Assembly (NCBI GenBank): GCA_044439985.1 | Contig: JBITAG010000169.1 | Location: 1-8,261 of the forward strand | Source of the DNA: JAJRXR01 sp044439985 | GTDB taxonomy: Bacteria > Planctomycetota > Phycisphaerae > Phycisphaerales > UBA1924 | Direction: 5' to 3' | DNA length: 8,261 bases | Shown: positions 1 to 6,333 of the stretch, piece after piece | Layout: every line of letters begins with the position of its first letter | Position numbering within the stretch: the first letter of the stretch is position 1 | The notes under the pieces: model-generated | Seen by the model: only the letters and a program-made list of their open reading frames with translations | Told to the model about the DNA's origin: nothing | The model's database searches: none | Program-made: the position numbers and the translations under genes

Positions 1-1
1 C

Positions 2-967
2 ACCATCGATGAGCTCCTCTCCTCCCAGCTCATCGCCAAGGTCTCCCAGCTCGACATCACCTCGCGCAAGATCTTCGCCGGCAAGCTCAAAGGCGAACGA
101 CGCTCCAAGAAACGAGGCGAGTCCGTCGAGTTCGCCGACCACCGACCCTACGCCATCGGCGACGACCTCCGCCACATCGACTGGAACATCTTCGCCCGAC
201 TCGACATGCTCTTCATGAAGCTCTTCCTCGAGGAAGAAGACCTCTCGCTGCACATCGTGCTCGACTGCTCCGAGTCCTCCGACTGCGGCGAGCCCAACAA
301 GTTCCTCTTCATGCAGCGCCTCGCCATGGCCCTCGGCTACATCGGCCTGGTCAACCTCAACCGCGTCGCCGTCACCACCCTGGGCGGGAGCGTCGTCACC
401 CCGGGCGCGTCGGATGCTCGGCCTCCCTCTCCCCTTGGGGGAGAGGGCCGGGGCGCCGGGGCTCCTGTCCCGCTCTCCTCTCACACCATCCGCGACCTCC
501 GCGGGCGCCGACGCACGCAGGACCTGGCCCGCTTCATCTGCGCCCTCCGCCCCGAGGGCGGCTCGGACTTTGCCGAGGCCGCCAAGCGCATCGCCCTCAC
601 GCGCCGCGGCAAGGGCGTCATGATCGTCCTCTCCGACTTCTTCATGAAAGAGGGCTACGAGACCGGCCTCCGCTTGCTCGTCGGGCGCGGCTACGACGTC
701 TTCGCCATGCAGGTCATGAGCCCCCAGGAAATCGACCCCGACATCACCGGCGACCTGAGGCTCAGGGACGTCGAGGACTTCGACCAGGCCGAGGTCACCA
801 TCACCGCGCCCCTCCTCAAGAAGTACAAGCAGACGCTGGCCGCGTACTGCGGACAGCTCCGCGACTTCTGTGCCCGGCGCGAGATCACAAGCCTCTCCGT
901 CCGCACCGACACGTCCATCGAGACGCTCATCCTCGATTACCTCCGCCAGCGGGGGCTGCTGCGATGA
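2..967 (+). CDS. DUF58 domain protein (MoxR-associated, VWA-like), 5' end missing
   Basis: The reading frame is open from base 2 and ends at TGA 965-967, giving 321 visible residues. Probably only a few N-terminal residues are missing, because the visible part starts with a typical family beginning (TIDELLSSQLIAKV). The DUF58 hallmark is present: ESVEFADHRPYAIGDDLRHI followed by DWNIFAR, at about visible residues 40-67. Next comes a VWA-like metal site, DCSESS (D88, S90, S92), and a second conserved acidic stretch, VLSDFF, near residue 212. The C-terminal part (SPQEIDPDITGDLRL, LLKKYK, LDYLRQRGLLR) fits planctomycete-type members. No membrane segment is seen, so the protein is probably cytoplasmic. 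Family members usually sit next to a MoxR AAA+ ATPase and VWA proteins, and a VWA gene does follow 121 bp downstream. Their biochemical role is poorly defined; partnership with MoxR is inferred. One oddity is an extra segment of about 28 residues, rich in P and G, around residues 132-162, encoded by a palindrome. The family call is firm. Confidence 0.93.
   Translation, partial: TIDELLSSQLIAKVSQLDITSRKIFAGKLKGERRSKKRGESVEFADHRPYAIGDDLRHIDWNIFARLDMLFMKLFLEEEDLSLHIVLDCSESSDCGEPNKFLFMQRLAMALGYIGLVNLNRVAVTTLGGSVVTPGASDARPPSPLGGEGRGAGAPVPLSSHTIRDLRGRRRTQDLARFICALRPEGGSDFAEAAKRIALTRRGKGVMIVLSDFFMKEGYETGLRLLVGRGYDVFAMQVMSPQEIDPDITGDLRLRDVEDFDQAEVTITAPLLKKYKQTLAAYCGQLRDFCARREITSLSVRTDTSIETLILDYLRQRGLLR
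399..461. repeat. Palindromic repeat-like element inside the DUF58 gene
   Basis: The inner hairpin has two perfect 10-base arms, 425-434 (CCCTCTCCCC) and 438-447 (GGGGAGAGGG), around a 3-nt loop. An outer stem pairs 399-408 (CCCCGGGCGC) with 453-461 (GCGCCGGGG), nine pairs with one bulged G at 405. The element stays in the DUF58 frame and is translated as SPLGGEGRGAG-like sequence in a place where DUF58 proteins normally have a short loop. From general knowledge, CCCTCTCCCC/GGGGAGAGGG palindromes resemble dispersed intergenic repeats found in many GC-rich genomes. That this is a copy of such a family is inferred; no second copy occurs in the window. Confidence 0.6.
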
Positions 968-1088
968 AACATGTCAACGCGGACAGGTACGGAGCGTCAG
1001 CAGAGAGTTTGGCTCTGCGTGTCCTCGGTCATGAGGTCTCTCCACGCCTCTCCGCGTCCTCCGCGTTGCATCTTCACGGAGGCGTGTC
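968..1088. other. Intergenic spacer with short tandem repeat
   Basis: This 121-bp stretch is the only gap between same-strand genes in the window. Three imperfect tandem units lie at 1038-1047 (CTCTCCACGC), 1048-1057 (CTCTCCGCGT) and 1058-1066 (CCTCCGCGT). A weak hairpin, GCAGAG at 1000-1005 with CTCTGC at 1013-1018, lies upstream of them and has no T-run, so it does not look like an intrinsic terminator. I see no convincing -35/-10 promoter and no credible small gene. The C-rich CTCCGCGT phrasing resembles dispersed intergenic repeats of other genomes, which is a recollection and not a checked match. Confidence 0.55.
1078..1082 (+). promoter_or_regulatory. Ribosome binding site GGAGG for the BatA-like gene
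   Basis: GGAGG is a full Shine-Dalgarno core, placed 6 nt before ATG 1089. It supports that start. It is also the strongest such site in the window, fitting the fact that this gene is not overlapped by the one before it. Confidence 0.8.
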
Positions 1089-3170
1089 ATGACGTTTGCG
1101 ACTCCCCTCCTCGCCGCCATCGCCGCGGCCATCACCATCCCGCTGCTCGTCCTGCTCTACTTCCTCAAGCTCCGCCGGCGCGATGTCGAGGTCTCCACCA
1201 CGCTGCTCTGGAAGAAGGCGATCGAAGACCTCCAGGCCAACGCCCCCTTCCAGAAGCTCCGCAACAACATCCTGCTGCTGCTCCAACTCCTCGCGCTCAT
1301 CCTCGCCCTGCTCGCCATCGCCCAGCCCGAACGCGCCGGCGAGGGCGGCGCCGGCCAGCGCCTGATCATCCTCATCGACCGCTCCGCCTCGATGGCCAGC
1401 CTGGACGCGGGTGACAACGCCACGGAGACCCGCCTCGACGACGCCAAGGCCCAGGCCCTCGCCCTCATCGACACCATGCGCGAGCCCGGCCCCTTCGACC
1501 GCACCAACGAGAGCGCCGATCAGGCCATGGTCATCGCCTTCGATTCCACCGCCGAGATCGTCAGCCAGTTCACCTCCGACCGCAGCGCCCTGCGCGCCGC
1601 CGTGGAGTCGATCCGAGCCACCGACAGCCCCTCGAGACTCAAGGAGGCCTTCCGCCTCGCTCAGGCCCAACGCCCCCAGCGCTTCGTCGAGGACGAGGGC
1701 CTCAACTCCGGCCCCGCCTTCGTCTTTCACCTCTACTCCGACGGGCGCCTCCCCGACGCCGAAGAGGCCCTCCCCGGCTCGCAGGACCAGGTCGTCTACC
1801 ACGTCATCGGTGCGCCGGACGCGGCCAACATCGGCATCACCGCCCTGCGCGCCGAACGCGCCTACGACGAGCCCTCCAAGCTCTCGATCTTCGTCGGCGT
1901 GCAGAACACCGACCGACAACGCCGCACCGTGGATTGCGAACTCGCCATCGACGCCCAGACCGTCAGCGTCCGCGAGATCACCATCCCCGCTGCGACGCCG
2001 CCCACCGCGGGCGAGGGCGCCGACCGCTGGACGCCCGGATCCGGGGGCGTGGTCTTCGAACTCGATCAGCCCGCCGGCCTGGTCGCCTCCGTCGTCCTCC
2101 GCACCGGGGACGACCCCGCCGGCGACGTCCTCGACGTGGACAACCGCGGCTGGCTCGTCGTCCCCCCCGCGCGACAGACCTCCGTCGCCGTCGTCACCGA
2201 TTCCAACTTCTTCATCGCCGACGCCCTCGCCGGCATGCCCCTCTCCCGGCTCGACATCTTCACCCCCGACGAGTTCCAACGCGCCGCCGACCAGGACCGG
2301 ACCGCCGTCTACGACGTCGTCCTCCTCGACCGCTGGCTCCCCGAAGTCCCCGCCGAGAGTGCCCTCCCCCCCGGGCGTTGGCTCGTCCTGGGCGAGGTCC
2401 CCACCGGCGAGCATGGCCTGATCGACCAGGGACTCGCCGACCCCGCCCAGATCATCGTCTGGTCCCGCGCCCACCCCGTCCTCCGCGGGCTCACCCTCGA
2501 CGCGCTCACCATCGTCGAATCCCGCACCGTCGCCCTTCCCGAGGGCTCCCCGGCCAACGTCATCGCCGAGACCCAGTTCGGCCCCGCGATCGTCGAACTC
2601 CCCGGCCCCGACTTCCGCGCCCTCGTCGTCCCCTTCGACATCATGGAAACCAACTGGCCCTTCCAGGCCAGCTTCGTCCTCTTCCTCGCCCGCGCCATCG
2701 ACTACCTCGACCGCGACGTCGCCGAGGCGCGCCAGGCCAGCGGCGCCTCCCGACAGTTCCGCCCCGGCGAGGTCCTCACCGACCGCCTCCCCCAGGGCGC
2801 CGCCAGCGTCCGTGTTGATCCACCCGCGGACGCTCCCGCGCAACGCGTCGTCCCCGCCACGGACGGCCGCGTGGTCTACGGCCCGCTCAAGGCAACCGGC
2901 CTCTACCGCCTCCGCTGGGAAGGACCCGCCGGCCCGGTGGATGCCGTCGCCGACGGTCTGGTGAGCCGCACCTACGCCGCCAACCTCCTCGACGAGGACG
3001 AGTCCGACGTCCCCGCCGCCCCCGGCATCATCCTCGCCAGCCAGGAGGTCAGCGCCGCCGAGACGCGCAACGACGAATCCGTCAGGCGATACTGGCCGTA
3101 TCTCCTCCTCGCCGTGCTCGGGGTCCTCATGCTTGAGTGGTACATCTACAACCGAAAGGTCGCGGTGTGA
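1089..3170 (+). CDS. BatA-like VWA membrane protein
   Basis: This gene encodes 693 residues from ATG 1089, with a good GGAGG site. The N-terminus is a BatA-type membrane module: a hydrophobic helix at about 7-26, a basic RRR stretch, the cytoplasmic segment STTLLWKKAIEDL, and a second helix at about 61-79. A VWA domain follows, with the metal-site motif DRSAS (D97, S99, S101) and a later strand ending in YSDG (D218). Around residues 365-440 is a segment starting VAVVTDSNFFIADAL that resembles the GATase-like fold often found in these proteins. The C-terminus is a third helix (about 671-687, with the LMLEWYIYNR ending). The VWA domain probably binds a partner protein through a divalent metal on the outer face of the membrane; this is inferred from the family and not shown here. 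It lies after a DUF58 gene and overlaps the next gene by 4 nt. Proteins called BatA in aerotolerance operons are shorter, so a gene symbol is not assigned. Confidence 0.9.
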   Translation: MTFATPLLAAIAAAITIPLLVLLYFLKLRRRDVEVSTTLLWKKAIEDLQANAPFQKLRNNILLLLQLLALILALLAIAQPERAGEGGAGQRLIILIDRSASMASLDAGDNATETRLDDAKAQALALIDTMREPGPFDRTNESADQAMVIAFDSTAEIVSQFTSDRSALRAAVESIRATDSPSRLKEAFRLAQAQRPQRFVEDEGLNSGPAFVFHLYSDGRLPDAEEALPGSQDQVVYHVIGAPDAANIGITALRAERAYDEPSKLSIFVGVQNTDRQRRTVDCELAIDAQTVSVREITIPAATPPTAGEGADRWTPGSGGVVFELDQPAGLVASVVLRTGDDPAGDVLDVDNRGWLVVPPARQTSVAVVTDSNFFIADALAGMPLSRLDIFTPDEFQRAADQDRTAVYDVVLLDRWLPEVPAESALPPGRWLVLGEVPTGEHGLIDQGLADPAQIIVWSRAHPVLRGLTLDALTIVESRTVALPEGSPANVIAETQFGPAIVELPGPDFRALVVPFDIMETNWPFQASFVLFLARAIDYLDRDVAEARQASGASRQFRPGEVLTDRLPQGAASVRVDPPADAPAQRVVPATDGRVVYGPLKATGLYRLRWEGPAGPVDAVADGLVSRTYAANLLDEDESDVPAAPGIILASQEVSAAETRNDESVRRYWPYLLLAVLGVLMLEWYIYNRKVAV
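3155..3159 (+). promoter_or_regulatory. Ribosome binding site deciding the GTG 3167 start
   Basis: AAAGG lies 7 nt before GTG 3167, inside the end of the preceding gene. It favours GTG 3167 over the in-frame ATG at 3137, which would prepend ten hydrophilic residues to a normal signal peptide and overlap the upstream gene by 34 nt. Confidence 0.55.
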
Positions 3171-5383
3171 TCCGGGCGCTGCTCGCGTTCGTGCTCCTGC
3201 TCCTCTCACCTGCCCCCGTGCGAGCGCAGGCGCCCGCCGACCTCATGGGCGAGGACGACCAGCGCGTCCGTTTCTCCGTCACCTGGGGATTCGACGGCGC
3301 GTCGATGCTCGCCGAGCGATGGTCGCCCGTGCGTTTCCACATCACCTCCGGCGTCCAGCCCGTCTCCGGCTCCATCGTGGTCACCTACCAGCAGGACGCC
3401 TCCCAGACCATGCGCATCGAGGCGCCCTTCGCCACCACCCCCGGCCTCGTCGTGCCCGTGGAACTCGCCCTCGCCCTCCCCGCCGGGTGCCGCAGCGTCA
3501 ACGTCCGCGTGCAGGACGAGCGCGGGCGCCGCCTCCTCGCCCACACCTTCAGCCGCTCCGCCTCCGATCCCGAAGACCGCATGCCCGCCATCCTCCCCGC
3601 CAACGGCATCCCGCTGCTGAGCGTGGGCGACACCGGCCTCCATACCCTCTCCCCCAGCATCATCGCGCAGGACTTCTCCCAGCCCGGACGCCCGCCCCCC
3701 CCGGTCCTCGATGACGACGACCCCTGGTTCCGCGGCGTCATCTTCGAGACCGAGCCCGAGCGCCTGCCCACCACGTGGAAGGCCTACGACGCCGTCAGCG
3801 CGGTCGTCCTCCACGCCGCCTCACTGCCCGCCATCCCCGCCCCCTCACGCGACGCGCTGCGCCGCTGGGTGCGCTCCGGGGGCACGCTCGTGCTCGTCGC
3901 CGACGCGCCCGACGAGAGCTGGCGTTTGCTCACCACCGGACCCACCGGCCGATCCCCCCTCTCCCTCGCCCCCCTCATCGCGGACGAGCCCATCGCCCCC
4001 CTCGCCAACCTCGTTGATCCCGCGACCCAGATCCCGACCCGCCCCATCTCCCTCACCCCCCTCGGCCAACGCTCCGGCTGGACCACCCGGTGGGACCGCG
4101 ACGAATCGGGCGCCCTCCTCGCCGAAGGCCCCCTCGGCCTCGGCTGGATGATTGCGCTCGCCGTCGATCCCGCCCGCGTCCCCGCCCTGCCCACCGACGA
4201 GCAGACCGCCCGGCTCTGGCGCGAGATCCTCCGCCCGACCGTGGACCGCTGGGCCAACGAGATCCCCGCCGAGCACTGGTACTGGGGCCAGTTCGGCTTC
4301 GAGCCCTCCGGCGCCTCTCTGCGCCAACGCAGCGCCATCTCCAGCATTCTCGACCACACCCTGCACGCGCCCACCCCCGGCCTCGGCCTCTTCATCCTCC
4401 TCGTCGCCTGCGTCGTCTTGCTCGCCATCCTCGTCGGTCCCGTCGACGCGATCCTCCTCAAACGCCTCCGCAAACGCCAGCACTCCTGGGCCACCGCCCT
4501 GGCCTACATCGCACTCGCCTGCGTCCCCGCGCTCCTGGCGCCCCTCATCCTCCGCGCCGGTCCCACCGCCTACGCCCGCGCCCGGTGCGTGGACGTGCTC
4601 CCCCAGTCCCTCGGCGGCGACACCTCCCACACCGCCATCAGCTCCACCTTCTCCAACGCCTCCGGACCCGTCCGCATCACCAACCCCGCCCCCGGCTCCT
4701 GGTGGAGACCCGTCTCCGCCCTCCAGTCCTACGCCGCCTCAGGAGGCGTCGGCGCCCAGTTCGCCTGCACGCAGGACGCCGCCCCGACCCCCGACGGGCT
4801 CGTCCGCCAGAACGTTCCCCTCACCGATCGCGCCAACGCCCAACGCCTCTGGACCCTCCGCTCCCTGATGGACGAGGGCGCCAACCTCCCCGCCCCCCTG
4901 GGCGCCACCGACCCGGACACCCGACGCCTCCGCGTCACCGGCCTGCCCGATCAGGCCCGCGTCCTCTTCGCCTTCCTGGTCTACGCCGACCCCGCGCCCG
5001 ACCCGGACGGCGCCGATCACCGCCGATACGTCCTCCTCCCCAACACGCCGATCCGCTCCGGCCTCTATGAGGCGCCCATCCCCCCGCCCGACGCCGCCCT
5101 CCCCGAGCCCCCGACCGGATGGGCCCCGATCGACCTCCCCCGCGACCAGCCCTGGCGATGGCGACAGTTCGCCCGACGCTACTCCCCCATCCAGTTCACC
5201 CACCTCCCCGGTGCCTGGGAACGCTCCCGCGCCATCGACGCGCACCTCGACGCCGGCGCCTCCGCCCTCCTCATGCTTCAACTCGAGCACGAGGCGCCCG
5301 ACGCGTCCCTCGGTGTCCGCGCCGACACCCACGCCCTCGAACTCTACCGCATCCTCGTCCCCCTCCCGGAGACCTCGCCGTGA
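3167..5383 (+). CDS. Exported membrane-anchored protein with GATase-like region
   Basis: This gene encodes 738 residues if translated from GTG 3167, which overlaps the upstream stop as GTGA. The first residues (MIRALLAFVLLLLSPAPVRA) form a classic signal peptide, with likely cleavage after VRA near residue 20. A beta-rich region follows (about 25-130). A Rossmann-like or GATase-like region comes next, with LRRWVRSGGTLVLVADAP at about 231-248. Two membrane helices lie near 406-424 and 442-462. Between them is the motif GPVDAILLKRLRKRQHSW (424-441), a form of the GPvD...LkR...W signature seen in related large membrane proteins of Planctomycetota and Firmicutes. The remainder (about 465-738) is a second extracytoplasmic region rich in beta-type sequence. 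No catalytic Cys-His-Glu set is evident, so I infer a structural or binding role. Its place between a VWA gene and an ABC pair suggests that it links them at the membrane. The function is unknown. Confidence 0.85.
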   Translation: MIRALLAFVLLLLSPAPVRAQAPADLMGEDDQRVRFSVTWGFDGASMLAERWSPVRFHITSGVQPVSGSIVVTYQQDASQTMRIEAPFATTPGLVVPVELALALPAGCRSVNVRVQDERGRRLLAHTFSRSASDPEDRMPAILPANGIPLLSVGDTGLHTLSPSIIAQDFSQPGRPPPPVLDDDDPWFRGVIFETEPERLPTTWKAYDAVSAVVLHAASLPAIPAPSRDALRRWVRSGGTLVLVADAPDESWRLLTTGPTGRSPLSLAPLIADEPIAPLANLVDPATQIPTRPISLTPLGQRSGWTTRWDRDESGALLAEGPLGLGWMIALAVDPARVPALPTDEQTARLWREILRPTVDRWANEIPAEHWYWGQFGFEPSGASLRQRSAISSILDHTLHAPTPGLGLFILLVACVVLLAILVGPVDAILLKRLRKRQHSWATALAYIALACVPALLAPLILRAGPTAYARARCVDVLPQSLGGDTSHTAISSTFSNASGPVRITNPAPGSWWRPVSALQSYAASGGVGAQFACTQDAAPTPDGLVRQNVPLTDRANAQRLWTLRSLMDEGANLPAPLGATDPDTRRLRVTGLPDQARVLFAFLVYADPAPDPDGADHRRYVLLPNTPIRSGLYEAPIPPPDAALPEPPTGWAPIDLPRDQPWRWRQFARRYSPIQFTHLPGAWERSRAIDAHLDAGASALLMLQLEHEAPDASLGVRADTHALELYRILVPLPETSP
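5368..5372 (+). promoter_or_regulatory. Ribosome binding site for the ABC ATPase gene
   Basis: GGAGA lies 7 nt before GTG 5380, within the last codons of the preceding gene. It supports GTG 5380 as the start, which places the conserved ATPase N-terminus (MIEITKLTKRFG) exactly at the beginning of the protein. Longer in-frame extensions upstream give only arginine-rich shadow sequence. Confidence 0.7.
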
Positions 5384-6333
5384 TCGAGATCACCAAACTC
5401 ACCAAACGCTTCGGCGACCTCACCGCCGTCGACCAGCTCTCCATCTCCATCGGCGCCGGCGAGATCTTCGGCTTCATCGGACCCAACGGCGCCGGCAAGT
5501 CCACCACCATGAAGATCCTCGCCTGCCTCCTCAAGCCCGACGCCGGCTCCGCGACCGTGGACGGCATGAGCGTCCGCGCCCACGGCGACGCCATCCGTCA
5601 ACGCATCGGCTACATGCCCGACTTCATCGGCTACTACGACGACCTCACCGTCGACGAGTACCTCCAGTTCTTCGCCGCCGCCTTCCGGCTCCCCCGCCGG
5701 AAGCGTCGCGCCACCATCGACGGCGTCCTCGAACTCACCGACCTCACCGACAAACGCGACGCCATGGTCGTCAGCCTCTCCCGAGGCATGTCCCAGCGCC
5801 TCGGCGTCGCCCGCGTCCTCATCCACGACCCCAAGGTCCTCCTCCTCGACGAGCCCGCCTCCGGCCTCGACCCCCGCGCCCGCATCGAGATGCGCGAACT
5901 CCTCTCCGAACTCGCCCGCATGGGCAAGACCCTCATGGTCTCCAGCCACATCCTCTCCGAACTCGCCGAGATGTGCTCCTCCATCGGCATCATCGAGAAG
6001 GGGCGTCTCGTCTTCGCCGGCTCCATCGACGACGCCTACGAACGCGTGCAGGGAGGCGAGCGCATCCTCATCCGCCTCGAGAGCGCCGACGACCTCGCGC
6101 TCCTCGCCCCCGTCGTCGCCTCCAGACTCGCCGAGGACGAACGCGTCGCCAGCGCCCGCCCCGATGATGACCACCCCGAGATCATCCGCGTCGAACTCGT
6201 CCCCGGGCGCCACGGGCACCACTTCCTCATCGAACGCGTCATCAGCGCCGGCGGACGCATCGCCGCCTTCGAGCCCCGGGGCGTCAACCTGGAGGACGCC
6301 TTCCTCCGCCTGACCAAGGGCGCCGTCCAGTGA
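5380..6333 (+). CDS. ABC-2 type transporter ATP-binding protein
   Basis: This gene encodes 317 residues from GTG 5380. It is a cytoplasmic ATPase that would power the permease encoded next. The motifs are in the usual order: aromatic F11 in the A-loop region, Walker A GPNGAGKST (34-42), the Q-loop region IGYMPD (76-81) with Asp where many ABC proteins have Gln or Glu, signature LSRGMSQR (133-140), Walker B VLLLDEP (153-159, D157 and E158), D-loop SGLD (161-164) and switch H190. All catalytic residues are present. The C-terminal extension of about 100 residues ends in NLEDAFLRLTKG, typical of ABC-2 exporter ATPases with a DUF4162-like tail. The gene overlaps both neighbours by 4 nt, so it is probably made in proportion to them. 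The substrate cannot be told from the ATPase. An LSRGM signature is common in this ATPase subgroup and should not impair activity. Confidence 0.95.
   Translation: MIEITKLTKRFGDLTAVDQLSISIGAGEIFGFIGPNGAGKSTTMKILACLLKPDAGSATVDGMSVRAHGDAIRQRIGYMPDFIGYYDDLTVDEYLQFFAAAFRLPRRKRRATIDGVLELTDLTDKRDAMVVSLSRGMSQRLGVARVLIHDPKVLLLDEPASGLDPRARIEMRELLSELARMGKTLMVSSHILSELAEMCSSIGIIEKGRLVFAGSIDDAYERVQGGERILIRLESADDLALLAPVVASRLAEDERVASARPDDDHPEIIRVELVPGRHGHHFLIERVISAGGRIAAFEPRGVNLEDAFLRLTKGAVQ

Noticed and set aside
425..447. CRISPR-like or insertion-sequence end interpretation of the palindrome
   Set aside because: There is a single copy, with no spacers, no transposase fragment and no target-site duplication that I can identify.
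1000..1018. Hairpin in the 968-1088 spacer as a terminator
   Set aside because: It has a 6-bp stem with a 7-nt loop and no following T-run. The downstream gene is functionally linked, so termination here is not supported.
971..1414. Small plus-strand frame starting in the spacer
   Set aside because: It runs out of frame into the BatA-like gene, with Arg/Pro/His-rich composition and no ribosome site or family resemblance.
1934..2818. Arginine/proline-rich plus-strand open frame inside the BatA-like gene
   Set aside because: The composition is an out-of-frame reading of C-rich codons. The VWA frame is continuous through the same bases.
3137..3166. Upstream ATG start at 3137 for the exported protein
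   Set aside because: It would add ten hydrophilic residues before a standard signal peptide and overlap the preceding gene by 34 nt. GTG 3167 has a ribosome site and the same GTGA overlap as the other junctions.
1074..3209. A 711-codon open frame on the minus strand opposite the BatA-like gene
   Set aside because: Its product is a monotonous Gly/Asp/Glu/Ala-rich sequence without domains. It mirrors the C-ending codons of the clear VWA gene on the plus strand.
5119..5379. N-terminal extension of the ABC ATPase from 5119
   Set aside because: The extension is Arg/Pro-rich shadow sequence lying inside the preceding gene, while GTG 5380 gives the normal ATPase N-terminus.
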